Shown here: positions 18,335 to 26,870 of the stretch, piece by piece
How positions within the stretch are numbered: position 1 is the first letter of the stretch
Layout: the number at the start of each line of letters is the position of its first letter
NCBI GenBank assembly: GCA_017849455.1
Contig: JAFIGX010000020.1
Location: 186,001-250,000, forward strand
DNA: 64,000 nucleotides
Origin: Pseudobacter sp.
Lineage (GTDB): Bacteria; Bacteroidota; Bacteroidia; Chitinophagales; Chitinophagaceae
Direction: 5' to 3'
Translations under genes and position numbers: made by a program
Notes under the pieces: generated by a model
What the model was told of the DNA's origin: nothing
The model's database searches: none
The model's input: only the letters and a program-made list of their open reading frames with translations

Positions 18335-20080
18335 ATGAAATTTTCAGGAATATCGATAATAACACTGATCCTGGGGAGCAGCATCTTTGGAAGTTGCAAT
18401 AAGGTATTGGATAAGAAGAACCTCTCTGCAGTGAATGACAACGACAGCATCTGGAATAGTCTTGATCTGTCTACCGCCTATGTGAACAGGATCTATGCCA
18501 ACTGTCTTCCCGGCTGGACTACTGAATATGCCGGTTACTGTGAAGAAGCAAGTGGTGGAGGCAGCTATATGTATGGCCAGTTGACGGAGAACTCGGTCGA
18601 CTACTGGCCTTATGATAATATCAGAAGTATCAACCTGCTCCTGGCAAATATCGATAAAGGTACTCTTCCGGCCGATAAAAGAAGCTGGCTCAAAGGCCCT
18701 GCTTATTTTTTCCGTGCCTACCAGTACTTCGAGATGGTAAAGCGATATGGCGGTGTGCCGCTGGTATTAGTGCCGCAGAATGCGTCGGATGATCTGTTGG
18801 TAAAAAGGAATACCACCACGGAGTGCTTCAAACAGGTCATTACCGACCTCGACAGTGCGATCTCCACCTTACCGGTTGTTGCACAAAATTCTTCTGAGAA
18901 TAATGGGCGTCTGCACAAGGGGGCCGCACTGGCTATGAAAGGCCGCGTACTGCTATTCCAGGCGAGCCCGCAGTTCGACCCAACGCAATCGGCTGCCGGT
19001 CGCTGGCAGGCTGCCTATGATGCCAACAAAGCTGCCAAAGATTATCTCGATGTCAATGGATTTGGTCTCTATTCCAGTTTTGCCGGAATATGGTATAACG
19101 AGATGAACAAGGAGTCGGTCTTCGTGCGTCGTTACCAGTATAACGCCAGCAACTCCGCCAGTTGGCATAGCTGGTCGGCCGGTACACGCCCGCTGGATAT
19201 TTCCCAGGGCTCCAGTGGCGCCAACAGGCCAACGCAGGAAATGATGGACGCCTTCCCCATGAAAGATGGGAAAGCGATCACCGATGCCACCAGCGCCTAT
19301 CCCTATAATGCGCAATATTACTGGCAGAACAGAGACCCCCGTTTCACCCAGACCATCGTTTATAATGGCGCATTTTTTCAGGTTGGTATCAATGGAGTGG
19401 AAACAGGCAGGATACAATGGACCTTTAGCGGTGCAGAACAGAACAGTCCTACACCAACAGGGTTGTATATGCGTAAAGCGGTGGATACTACCCAAACTTC
19501 TATCCAGGCATTCAACAGCAGTACCGACTGGGTCGAGTTACGCTATGCAGAAGTATTGCTGAACCTGGCTGAAGCGGCCAATGAGGTAGGCAAACCGGAA
19601 GAAGCCTACCCTGCCCTGGTGGCGATCAGGGCCCGCGCAGGGATCGACCCCGGCGCCAATTCACTGTATGGCCTGAAAGCGGGGATGAGCAAAGCCGAAA
19701 TGCGTGCCGCTATCCTGCTGGAGCGCCAGATAGAACTGGCTTACGAAGCCAAACGCTTCTGGGACCTCCGTAGGTGGAGATTATTTGAAAGCACACTTAA
19801 TGGAAAACGCAGGCGTGGAAGGAATATCACGCTTAAAGTGACCAGGGACCAATGGAATGCCGTGAAAAATTCCATGACGCCAACACAGTTGGTACAACAC
19901 CTGCAAACGAATTATACAACTTATTTCAACGATGCGCTGAGGAATGTGGATACGCAATTCGATATTGCCTGGAAGCCGGAGTACTATTTCTTCGCCATCC
20001 CTACCAAACATTTGCAACTGAACAGCAACCTGAAGCAAACCAATGGATGGGCCGGCGGCAGTTTCGATCCGCTTCAGTAG
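18335..20080 (+). CDS. SusD/RagB-type surface lipoprotein
   Basis: 581 residues. The lipoprotein signal ends ILGSSIFGSC with Cys near residue 21. SusD landmarks follow: an N-terminal helical region (NIRSINLLLANIDKG), then FFRAYQYFEMVKRYGGVPLV, TPR-like helices (GRLHKGAALAMKGRVLLFQA), LRYAEVLLNLAEAANEVG, and the C-terminal block LLERQIELAYEAKRFWDLRRW. It is the substrate-binding lid for the SusC just upstream. A perfect hairpin 33 bp after the stop ends the two-gene unit. Length and domain order are normal for the family. Confidence 0.92.
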   Translation: MKFSGISIITLILGSSIFGSCNKVLDKKNLSAVNDNDSIWNSLDLSTAYVNRIYANCLPGWTTEYAGYCEEASGGGSYMYGQLTENSVDYWPYDNIRSINLLLANIDKGTLPADKRSWLKGPAYFFRAYQYFEMVKRYGGVPLVLVPQNASDDLLVKRNTTTECFKQVITDLDSAISTLPVVAQNSSENNGRLHKGAALAMKGRVLLFQASPQFDPTQSAAGRWQAAYDANKAAKDYLDVNGFGLYSSFAGIWYNEMNKESVFVRRYQYNASNSASWHSWSAGTRPLDISQGSSGANRPTQEMMDAFPMKDGKAITDATSAYPYNAQYYWQNRDPRFTQTIVYNGAFFQVGINGVETGRIQWTFSGAEQNSPTPTGLYMRKAVDTTQTSIQAFNSSTDWVELRYAEVLLNLAEAANEVGKPEEAYPALVAIRARAGIDPGANSLYGLKAGMSKAEMRAAILLERQIELAYEAKRFWDLRRWRLFESTLNGKRRRGRNITLKVTRDQWNAVKNSMTPTQLVQHLQTNYTTYFNDALRNVDTQFDIAWKPEYYFFAIPTKHLQLNSNLKQTNGWAGGSFDPLQ

Positions 20081-20113
20081 CATTCACCTGATATTTGTGG
20101 TGGAATAATTTAT

Positions 20114-20141
20114 GTGACCGGTCTGTTTCAAGACCGGTCAC
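20114..20141 (+). terminator. Strong hairpin terminator after the SusCD pair
   Basis: GTGACCGGTCT and AGACCGGTCAC form a perfect 11-bp stem around the loop GTTTCA, 33 bp past the SusD stop. The T-rich TGCATTCTTT follows. This is the clearest intrinsic terminator in the window. Confidence 0.75.
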
Positions 20142-20160
20142 TGCATTCTTTACATCGTGC

Positions 20161-20244
20161 CTTACCGATGAGGACCAATCATGGATCGAGGTACAGCCGG
20201 TGAAGGATCATATTCCCCTTCATTTCGATGATGAGGAAAAATGA
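20161..20244 (+). pseudogene. Orphan gene tail between terminator and motif cluster
   Basis: In one frame the DNA reads TDEDQSWIEVQPVKDHIP, then LHFDDEEK and TGA at 20242-20244. No start is available, because the frame leads back into the terminator hairpin. The composition (acidic, ending in a charged tail) looks like the C-terminus of a small soluble protein. It may be the remains of a deleted gene, but the frame is short enough for chance. Confidence 0.25.
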
Positions 20245-20300
20245 CTGGTAGGTTGGTAATTTACGCTTCTACCTCCTTTACTAATCAACATTCCTTTGTT

Positions 20301-20356
20301 TATTCGGCTCAAATATGATTGATTCTTGAGCCGAATAATACAAGTATTCGGCTCAT
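20301..20356. promoter_or_regulatory. Three copies of TATTCGGCTCA in alternating orientation
   Basis: TATTCGGCTCAA at 20301-20312, its exact reverse complement at 20326-20337, and TATTCGGCTCAT at 20345-20356. The first two could form a 12-bp hairpin. They lie 54-109 bp upstream of the methyltransferase ATG. Clustered exact copies suggest binding sites for a regulator; its identity is unknown. Confidence 0.5.
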
Positions 20357-20409
20357 ATTCATCCCATAAATCCCGGTTCAGACTAATTCCCTAACTTACC
20401 TATAAAAAG

Positions 20410-20934
20410 ATGAAACCGGAAGAAGCGATCGGGTTATTGCAACATCCCGGACTGGGTGGAAGCGTGGTTAGCACCTGGGCTGATCTCGGGGCGGGCACCG
20501 GTGTATTCACAACGGTCCTGGCTTCAGTCCTGGCCCGGGGAAGCACGGTGTATGCAGTGGATAACAATGCAAGATCACTGGAACAAGTGCCTTCATCGTC
20601 AACAGTGACCATTAAAACCCTGCGGGCCGACTTCACGAGTATGGATTGGAAAGGGCCCTTGCTCGATGGGATCTTAATGGCCAATTCATTGCATTATGTA
20701 AATGATAAATATTCAGTGATCAGGAAACTGCAAAGCTGGCTATTGCCTGAAGGATGTTTTGTATTGGTGGAATACGATATGGACAAGGCCAATCCCTGGG
20801 TCCCTTTTCCATTGCCTTTCTCTTCCATGCGGGCATTGTTTGGAAGGGCGGGGTATACAAGCATCGAGCGCATCAGTACGCTGCCCTCGATCTATAACCG
20901 GTCGCTGATCTATTCGGCACTGATCAGGAAATAG
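20410..20934 (+). CDS. Class I SAM-dependent methyltransferase
   Basis: 174 residues, shorter than many relatives but covering the core fold. Motif I, the SAM-binding glycine loop, is ADLGAGTGVFTTVLA near residues 21-35. The acidic residue after strand 2 is in VYAVDNNARSL near residue 57. A motif-IV-like strand is DGILMANSLHYV near residue 90, and LLPEGCFVLVEYDM follows. There is no signal peptide. The substrate is unknown; the layout resembles UbiE/type-11 small-molecule methyltransferases. It converges on the GntR gene with a 15-bp gap. Confidence 0.8.
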   Translation: MKPEEAIGLLQHPGLGGSVVSTWADLGAGTGVFTTVLASVLARGSTVYAVDNNARSLEQVPSSSTVTIKTLRADFTSMDWKGPLLDGILMANSLHYVNDKYSVIRKLQSWLLPEGCFVLVEYDMDKANPWVPFPLPFSSMRALFGRAGYTSIERISTLPSIYNRSLIYSALIRK

Positions 20935-20949
20935 GAAGAAGGCGGGTGC

Positions 20950-21981
20950 TCAAAGCGAATGGCGGAGAATGATCTTACTGGCATTGCGTACTTTCCCGAA
21001 TTTCTTATCGATGATCATCTTCGCAGCGGCTTCACCCATCTTCCCGAAATCGGTGCTGATCACAGTAATACCGTTCTCCAGTACTTCTTTCACTTCTGTA
21101 TCGTTATAAGATATCAGTCCCACCTCTTTTCCCAGTTGCCAGCCTCTTGCACGGGCCAGTTTGATGATCTCTACTTCATCCGCATCATACCGGCCGGGAG
21201 TGATATACACGTCCCCTTTGGTGAACAGCCGGGCATTGGCTGCCGGCATCACTATACCTTTCATACCGGCCGAACGGCAGAATGCTTCAAAACCTTTCTT
21301 GACGAGGTTGCCGTGAAAAGAATCTTCGGGCACTACCAGCACCAGTCGCTTGTATTTCTTTAATCTCGATTTGATCTCTTCGAGCAGCATCATGATATCT
21401 GCGCTGAAATCCTGGTACACGGCCGCGTAATCTCCGGTAAGTCCCGGCTGGTTATAATCGAGAATGATCCTTTTGGCAGGGGGGATCTTGTTAAGTATCT
21501 CCGATACATCTTCCCGGATGAAGGTGGTGATCACATAATGTGTATAATTGTGCAGGTTTTCGTTGATGAGCTTCTCGAAGATCTTGTAATTATGGTGATG
21601 GAAAAAAACGTCCACATCAGCCATATCCTTTATCGTATCGAAGAAAGAATGGTATAGTTTGTCTTTGAAGGGTGTCAGTTTATCCAGCAGAAAAAAAATG
21701 CGATAGGGGTGCGCCAATTGTTTCCGGCGAACATAATAGCCTTTCCTGTATACAGATTCAATGATGCCCAGTTCTGAGAGTTGGTTCAACCCTTTCAGTA
21801 CGGTCTCTTTGCTCATGCCGAGCCGCTGTGTGAGTTGGTTCACGGAAGGCAATTGGTCATTGATGGCCAGTTGCCCGGTCTCGATCTGCCGGGTAATATA
21901 ATTGGCCAGTTGCACATATTTGATCTTCGATTCCAGGCCGTTGCCTGTCTCATCCTGGATAAGCGTTTCGTTTGCCATCAT
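20950..21981 (-). CDS. GntR regulator with LacI-like sugar-binding domain
   Basis: 343 residues. Residues 18-85 form the GntR winged helix (YITRQIETGQLAINDQLPSV, then LGMSKETVLKGLNQLSELGI). Residues 90-343 resemble a periplasmic-binding-protein/LacI effector domain: YRIFFLLDKLTPFKDKLYHS, then GNLVKKGFEAFCRSAG, then EVGLISYNDTEVKEVLENGI and VISTDFGKMGEAAAKMIIDK. In Bacteroidota this architecture senses a sugar in the cytosol and controls the adjacent locus. It is divergent from the SusC at 22097; the gap of 115 bp holds repeated CCARTACAGAC motifs. Confidence 0.85.
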   Translation of the reverse strand: MMANETLIQDETGNGLESKIKYVQLANYITRQIETGQLAINDQLPSVNQLTQRLGMSKETVLKGLNQLSELGIIESVYRKGYYVRRKQLAHPYRIFFLLDKLTPFKDKLYHSFFDTIKDMADVDVFFHHHNYKIFEKLINENLHNYTHYVITTFIREDVSEILNKIPPAKRIILDYNQPGLTGDYAAVYQDFSADIMMLLEEIKSRLKKYKRLVLVVPEDSFHGNLVKKGFEAFCRSAGMKGIVMPAANARLFTKGDVYITPGRYDADEVEIIKLARARGWQLGKEVGLISYNDTEVKEVLENGITVISTDFGKMGEAAAKMIIDKKFGKVRNASKIILRHSL

Positions 21982-22040
21982 TAAAAATAGTTCTTCTCCA
22001 CAAAAAAATTTTGCGATTCAAAAGTAAAACTTTTATTTTA

Positions 22041-22080
22041 CAAACCATACCAGTACAGACCAGACCAATACAGACTAACA
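22041..22080. promoter_or_regulatory. Candidate GntR operator, direct repeats CCARTACAGAC
   Basis: CCAGTACAGAC at 22050-22060 and CCAATACAGAC at 22065-22075 are 15 bp apart, with a partial third copy ACCATAC just upstream. They lie between the divergent regulator and SusC genes, 22-47 bp before the SusC ATG. An operator for the adjacent regulator is the obvious candidate. Confidence 0.4.
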
Positions 22081-22096
22081 AAACGATTTGCATGCT

Positions 22097-25000
22097 ATGA
22101 AACGATTTCTCCTCGTATGTTGTGTACTCGCATTTTGCCTGGACCAACTCTATGCCCAGAAAACCCCCACCGTTTCGGGCCTCATCATTTCCCAAAAAAC
22201 GACCCAACCATTGGCCGGCGTTACCATCGCCATCAAAGATGGAAAAGCAAAAGCGGTTTCGGACAGCACAGGCCGCTTTTCCATTCCCGTAAACTCATTG
22301 ATCAACGACGTACTGATCTTTAGTTATGTGGGATTCGAATCGCAGGAAATAAAGATCAACAAGCGCTCCTTCATCAATATTGTGCTGGCCGAAAAAGCCA
22401 GGGCGCTCGATGAAGTGATCGTGGTAGGATATGGACGGCAGAAGAAGATCAACCTCACCGGCGCGGTGGATAATGTGACCCTTTCCGATGTCGATGATCG
22501 CGTGCTCACCAATGCCAGCCAGATACTGCAGGGGAAAGTACCGGGTCTCACCATCGTGCAGAACTCGGGCCAGCCCGGACAGGATGCTGCCCAGATCCGC
22601 ATCAGGGGCGTTTCTTCCATCGAGAACAATAATGATCCGCTGGTGATCATCGATGGCGTGCAGGGAGAACTTACCGATGTCAATCCCAACGATATCGAAT
22701 CCATGTCGATCCTGAAAGACGCCGCTGCTGCTTCCATCTATGGTAACCGTGCTGCCGCCGGTGTCATCATCATCACCACCAAAACAGGGGCCAGCACTTT
22801 CGGTGTGAATTATATCGGCACTGTTTCCATGCAGCAACCTACTGCATTACCCAAATCTGTCAACGCTGCTACCTATGCCCGCCTCTATAATGAAGCAGCC
22901 AAAAGCTCCGGCTCCACGATCGGCTTCACGGATGAGCAGATCGCCAAATACGATCAGGGCACCGATCCGGAATACATGGGCACCAACTGGTATGATAAAT
23001 ATGTCACCAACGCTTTCATGCATAACCATTACCTGGGCCTCAAAGGCGGCGAGCCTAACAAGTACAGGTATTCGCTTTCCGGGGGCTATCTCGACCAGGA
23101 TGGTATCCTCGTTGGCACAGGTTCCAGAAAAGTGAATTATCTCGCCAACGTAACAGGTTTTCTGTATAACCGCAAGCTCCAGCTCAACGCCGTTCTTTCC
23201 GGTTATGATGCCAACGACAGGGAGTTGTTCGATCCCACTCCCAGCGTTTTGCAACAGGTAGGTAACAACCGCCCCGTGGCTTATTTCAAATCCAGCGAAG
23301 GATTGTATTCATACCCCGCCCGCTACCTGGGCGCTAAAGAACTGGGGGCCGGCATTACCCGCGGGCGCAATAATTTCAAGTACCAGTTGGGAGTGCAGGT
23401 ACAACCCCTGAAATGGATCACCCTCAACGTCAACTATGCCAACAATACCTACAATTCGGATTACCTCCGCTATGTTCCCAATTATTCCACGGCAGCCGGC
23501 ATCCAGGATGGGGAAGGTACCAAACAACAATCCGAGATCAATATCCAGACACAAAAGTCCACACTGAAAACATTCAATTCCACCCTTCAGTTGCAGAAGT
23601 CGTGGAAGCAACATAATTTCTCGCTGCTCGGCGGCTTCGAAGCTATCGAGTATACCATCAATTCAACCAATGTAAGCGGCAGCAAGCTCAGCTCCAATCA
23701 GCCTGTGCTGGCATACGCCGACCCAAGCACCATTGTGGTGAAACCCGCCACCATTGCGGAAAGGGCCTCCCTCTCCGTGTTCTCCCGGTTCAATTATAAT
23801 TATGATGAGAAATATTTGTTCGAGGCCAATCTCCGCCGCGACGGATCTTCCCGTTTCCTGAAAGGCAATCAATGGGGCAATTTCCCTTCCTTTTCCGCAG
23901 GCTGGGTGATCTCGAAAGAAAAGTTCATGGAAGGAAACAGGATATTCAATCTCCTGAAGCTCCGCGGCTCCTGGGGTCGCCTGGGCAATGAAGGCATTCA
24001 AACATTCTATGCCGCTTCCGATGTGCTCGCTTCAGGCAATAATTATTCCTTCGGCGGGATCGTAGTGCCCGGCACTGCTACCGCGTTACTGGCTAACCGG
24101 AATACTACCTGGGAAACCACCGAGCAAACCAATATCGGGTTGGATGCCGGTATCATGAACCGGTGGAATATCACGGCAAATTATTTCTACAAGAAGACCT
24201 ACGATGTACTGGCCAGGGTAACAGTTCCTCTCTCCCTGGGGACCAGCGCCAATAATCCTTACCAGAATATCGGTACCGTGGAGAACAAAGGAGTGGAGCT
24301 GGGCATTCAATATAATAATGATCCCAAACACGCTTTCACCTATACAGTCAATGTGAACCTCACCTGGCTGAAGAACAGGGTAGTGGACCTCGGTAAACTC
24401 GAGTATATTTTCCACAACGACCTGATCACCGGGTATGCTCCACCCAGTGGCATCATTCGTTCAGCCGTGGGCCAGCCCTTCGGTTCTTATTATGGACTGA
24501 TCGCAGAAGGCATTTACCAGTTGAGCGATTTCACCTGGCAGAATAACAGCGATCCCAATATCCCTTATTACGACCGGCAGTTCGTGCTGAACAGCAAATT
24601 GCCCGACCCATCCGGCGTGATGTCCAAACCAGTGCCGGGCGATATCAAATTCAAAGACCGCGATGGCAACGGCATGATCACCGACGATGATAAGACCTTT
24701 ATCGGTAAATCACAGCCCGCTTACGTATACTCGTTAGGTTTCAATGCCCGTTACAAGAATTTCGAGCTTAACCTGCTGGCCCAGGGCGTGCTCGAAGCAG
24801 ACAGCTACCTGATGGGAGCGATGGTGTCGCCTTTCTGGAACCTCAGTGGTAACCTGTCGAAAGATATGGCCAATTCACGCTGGACGCCGGAGAACCCCAG
24901 CAGCAAATACCAGCGCCTGTATATCGACAGGAACCGGAACAATATCATTTCCAGTTATTATATCCAGAATGCAGCTTACCTGCGTGTGAAGAACCTGATG

Positions 25001-25198
25001 CTGGGTTACAGTCTGCCACCAAAAATGCTGGCGCCCTATAAGATCAAGACGTTGAAAGTATTTGCCACTGTGGAGAACCTGCTGACCTTCTCCGGGTTCG
25101 ATAATGGTTTCGATCCGGAGAAATCTTTCAACAGGATCACGAGCGATTTCTATCCGCAGGTGCGTACCTATGCTTTCGGTATCAATGTAGGCCTGTAA
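22097..25198 (+). CDS. SusC-type transporter of the large glycan locus
   Basis: 1033 residues from ATG 22097, giving the signal peptide FLLVCCVLAFCLDQLYAQ. The domain order is carboxypeptidase-D-like domain (VSGLIISQKTTQPLAGVTIA), plug (DEVIVVGYGRQKKINLTGAV; IRIRGVSSIENNNDPLVIID; ILKDAAAASIYGNRAAAGVI) and barrel ending YAFGINVGL. There is no STN domain, so regulation probably passes through the divergent GntR protein. It is the first gene of a same-strand run to 44182 with short gaps. It imports the oligosaccharides of this locus together with the SusD that follows 27 bp later. Confidence 0.93.
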   Translation: MKRFLLVCCVLAFCLDQLYAQKTPTVSGLIISQKTTQPLAGVTIAIKDGKAKAVSDSTGRFSIPVNSLINDVLIFSYVGFESQEIKINKRSFINIVLAEKARALDEVIVVGYGRQKKINLTGAVDNVTLSDVDDRVLTNASQILQGKVPGLTIVQNSGQPGQDAAQIRIRGVSSIENNNDPLVIIDGVQGELTDVNPNDIESMSILKDAAAASIYGNRAAAGVIIITTKTGASTFGVNYIGTVSMQQPTALPKSVNAATYARLYNEAAKSSGSTIGFTDEQIAKYDQGTDPEYMGTNWYDKYVTNAFMHNHYLGLKGGEPNKYRYSLSGGYLDQDGILVGTGSRKVNYLANVTGFLYNRKLQLNAVLSGYDANDRELFDPTPSVLQQVGNNRPVAYFKSSEGLYSYPARYLGAKELGAGITRGRNNFKYQLGVQVQPLKWITLNVNYANNTYNSDYLRYVPNYSTAAGIQDGEGTKQQSEINIQTQKSTLKTFNSTLQLQKSWKQHNFSLLGGFEAIEYTINSTNVSGSKLSSNQPVLAYADPSTIVVKPATIAERASLSVFSRFNYNYDEKYLFEANLRRDGSSRFLKGNQWGNFPSFSAGWVISKEKFMEGNRIFNLLKLRGSWGRLGNEGIQTFYAASDVLASGNNYSFGGIVVPGTATALLANRNTTWETTEQTNIGLDAGIMNRWNITANYFYKKTYDVLARVTVPLSLGTSANNPYQNIGTVENKGVELGIQYNNDPKHAFTYTVNVNLTWLKNRVVDLGKLEYIFHNDLITGYAPPSGIIRSAVGQPFGSYYGLIAEGIYQLSDFTWQNNSDPNIPYYDRQFVLNSKLPDPSGVMSKPVPGDIKFKDRDGNGMITDDDKTFIGKSQPAYVYSLGFNARYKNFELNLLAQGVLEADSYLMGAMVSPFWNLSGNLSKDMANSRWTPENPSSKYQRLYIDRNRNNIISSYYIQNAAYLRVKNLMLGYSLPPKMLAPYKIKTLKVFATVENLLTFSGFDNGFDPEKSFNRITSDFYPQVRTYAFGINVGL

Positions 25199-25225
25199 TT
25201 TTTATGTCAACTCAAATCATTTCGT

Positions 25226-26803
25226 ATGCAACGCCATATTATCATAATCGGTTTCATCATCAGCACAGGATTGATCTCCTGTTCAAAATTCCTCGACCGG
25301 AAACCCATCGATTTCGTTTCTCCCGATAATTTCTCCACGGAGAACGATATCACGCTCGCACTGAATGGGAATTATAAAGCGCTCATGATCGACAGGCTCC
25401 AACCCATCTGCCTGGATTTCATGACAGATAATGGTTTCGTGGAATATGCTCCCAATGGCGAGATCGATTTCTGGATACAGGCACAGAATCCCAATTCCCT
25501 TTGCACCAAAAGAAAATGGGACCGCAATTATGCCGGCATCCTCCGCGCCAATACTATCCTGAAATATATCGACGGTGTGCCTATGGACGCTGCCAAAAAG
25601 AAAAGGTATACCGGTGAAGCCTTTTTTCTTCGCGCCTATTTTTATACTGACCTCCTTGAGTTCTATGGCGATGTGCCTTATCGCAAAGAACCCGAAGGAC
25701 TGGATAAAAAAGACGCACCGCGGGTAGATAAGAAGATCATCCTGGAAGATATGCTGCGTGATCTCGATTCAGCCGCTGCCTGGATGCCCAAGACCCCTAC
25801 CGAAACGGGCAGGGCCACCAAGGGCGCTGCACTGGCCATCAAAGCGAGAGTGTTGCTCAATAATCGTCGCTGGCAGGAAGCGGCCGATGCCACCAAAGCC
25901 GTGATGGACCTGAATGTGTACGACCTCTTCAATAATTATGGTACCCTCTTCATGCCCGAGAACGAATACAATAAGGAGATCATCTTCGATCTGCCCTATA
26001 TCAAGAACCAGAACGATAACGGCCTTTCGAGCCCCTGGTATACATTTTTCTATTCATGGTCTTCCTACATGGGACTGGCCAATCTCGAAAGGGAATATTA
26101 TATGACGAATGGCAAACCGATCGCGGACCCTACCTCCGGTTACGCTCCCCAAAACCCTTTCGTGAACCGTGACCCCAGGCTCGGCTTCAATTTCACCCTG
26201 CCCTATACCATGAATGGTTATGCCACCAATGGTTCCGTAAAAAATTATATCCCGGACCAAAGTAAAGGTGTGAACGTTTCCAGCCTGCGTATCCGCAAAT
26301 ATGTCGATTACCGCGATAATAATATCAACAACAACTCGGAGGTGAATGTGAACATCATGCGGTTCGCAGATGTGCTGCTGATGCGGGCAGAAGCGTTGGC
26401 GGAGCTGCCCGACTGGCAATCATATAAGACGGAGATCATTGGCCTTGTGAACCGCGTGCGCCAACGGGCCACGGTAATGATGCCGAAAGTGGAGAATGTG
26501 GAGGGTACCAACCTTACACAGGAACAGTTGCGCAATATCATCCGCCATGAACGCCGCGTGGAGTTTGCCTTCGAAGGCACCCGCATCGACGATATCAAAC
26601 GCTGGGACATCGGCGCCACCGCTTATACGGACGCCCTGGGTTACAGGCCCGAAAAATTAAAGACTGCACAGGCTACTGCTGTTTATGAGCTCTATGCTTT
26701 CAAACAGCGCAGCTTCAATACCAATAAAGGTTATCTCTGGCCCATACCACTGTCGGAGATGCAATCGAATACCGCGATACCGCAGAATAATCCGGGGTAT
26801 TGA
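25226..26803 (+). CDS. SusD-type glycan-binding lipoprotein
   Basis: 525 residues. The lipoprotein signal ends ISTGLISC, with Cys near residue 19. Family blocks: SPDNFSTENDITLALNGNY near the N-terminus, FFLRAYFYTDLLEFYGDVPY, ATKGAALAIKARVLLNNRRW, FADVLLMRAEALAELPDW and IIRHERRVEFAFEGTRIDDI. The C-terminus has the usual YLWPIPLSEM pattern. It is the outer-surface binding partner of the preceding SusC. Nothing is abnormal in length or order. Confidence 0.93.
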   Translation: MQRHIIIIGFIISTGLISCSKFLDRKPIDFVSPDNFSTENDITLALNGNYKALMIDRLQPICLDFMTDNGFVEYAPNGEIDFWIQAQNPNSLCTKRKWDRNYAGILRANTILKYIDGVPMDAAKKKRYTGEAFFLRAYFYTDLLEFYGDVPYRKEPEGLDKKDAPRVDKKIILEDMLRDLDSAAAWMPKTPTETGRATKGAALAIKARVLLNNRRWQEAADATKAVMDLNVYDLFNNYGTLFMPENEYNKEIIFDLPYIKNQNDNGLSSPWYTFFYSWSSYMGLANLEREYYMTNGKPIADPTSGYAPQNPFVNRDPRLGFNFTLPYTMNGYATNGSVKNYIPDQSKGVNVSSLRIRKYVDYRDNNINNNSEVNVNIMRFADVLLMRAEALAELPDWQSYKTEIIGLVNRVRQRATVMMPKVENVEGTNLTQEQLRNIIRHERRVEFAFEGTRIDDIKRWDIGATAYTDALGYRPEKLKTAQATAVYELYAFKQRSFNTNKGYLWPIPLSEMQSNTAIPQNNPGY

Positions 26804-26870
26804 TGTTTGTAGTCGGTCGTTTGTTGTCGCAGGGTAAGTGTAGAAATGATCATTTTTTGTTTAAGAGAAT

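Noticed and set aside
26806..26834. TTTGTAGTCGGTCG-like double copy between SusD and the unassigned gene, as another 7/14-bp repeat array
   Set aside because: Two imperfect copies with about four mismatches; not enough to separate from chance.
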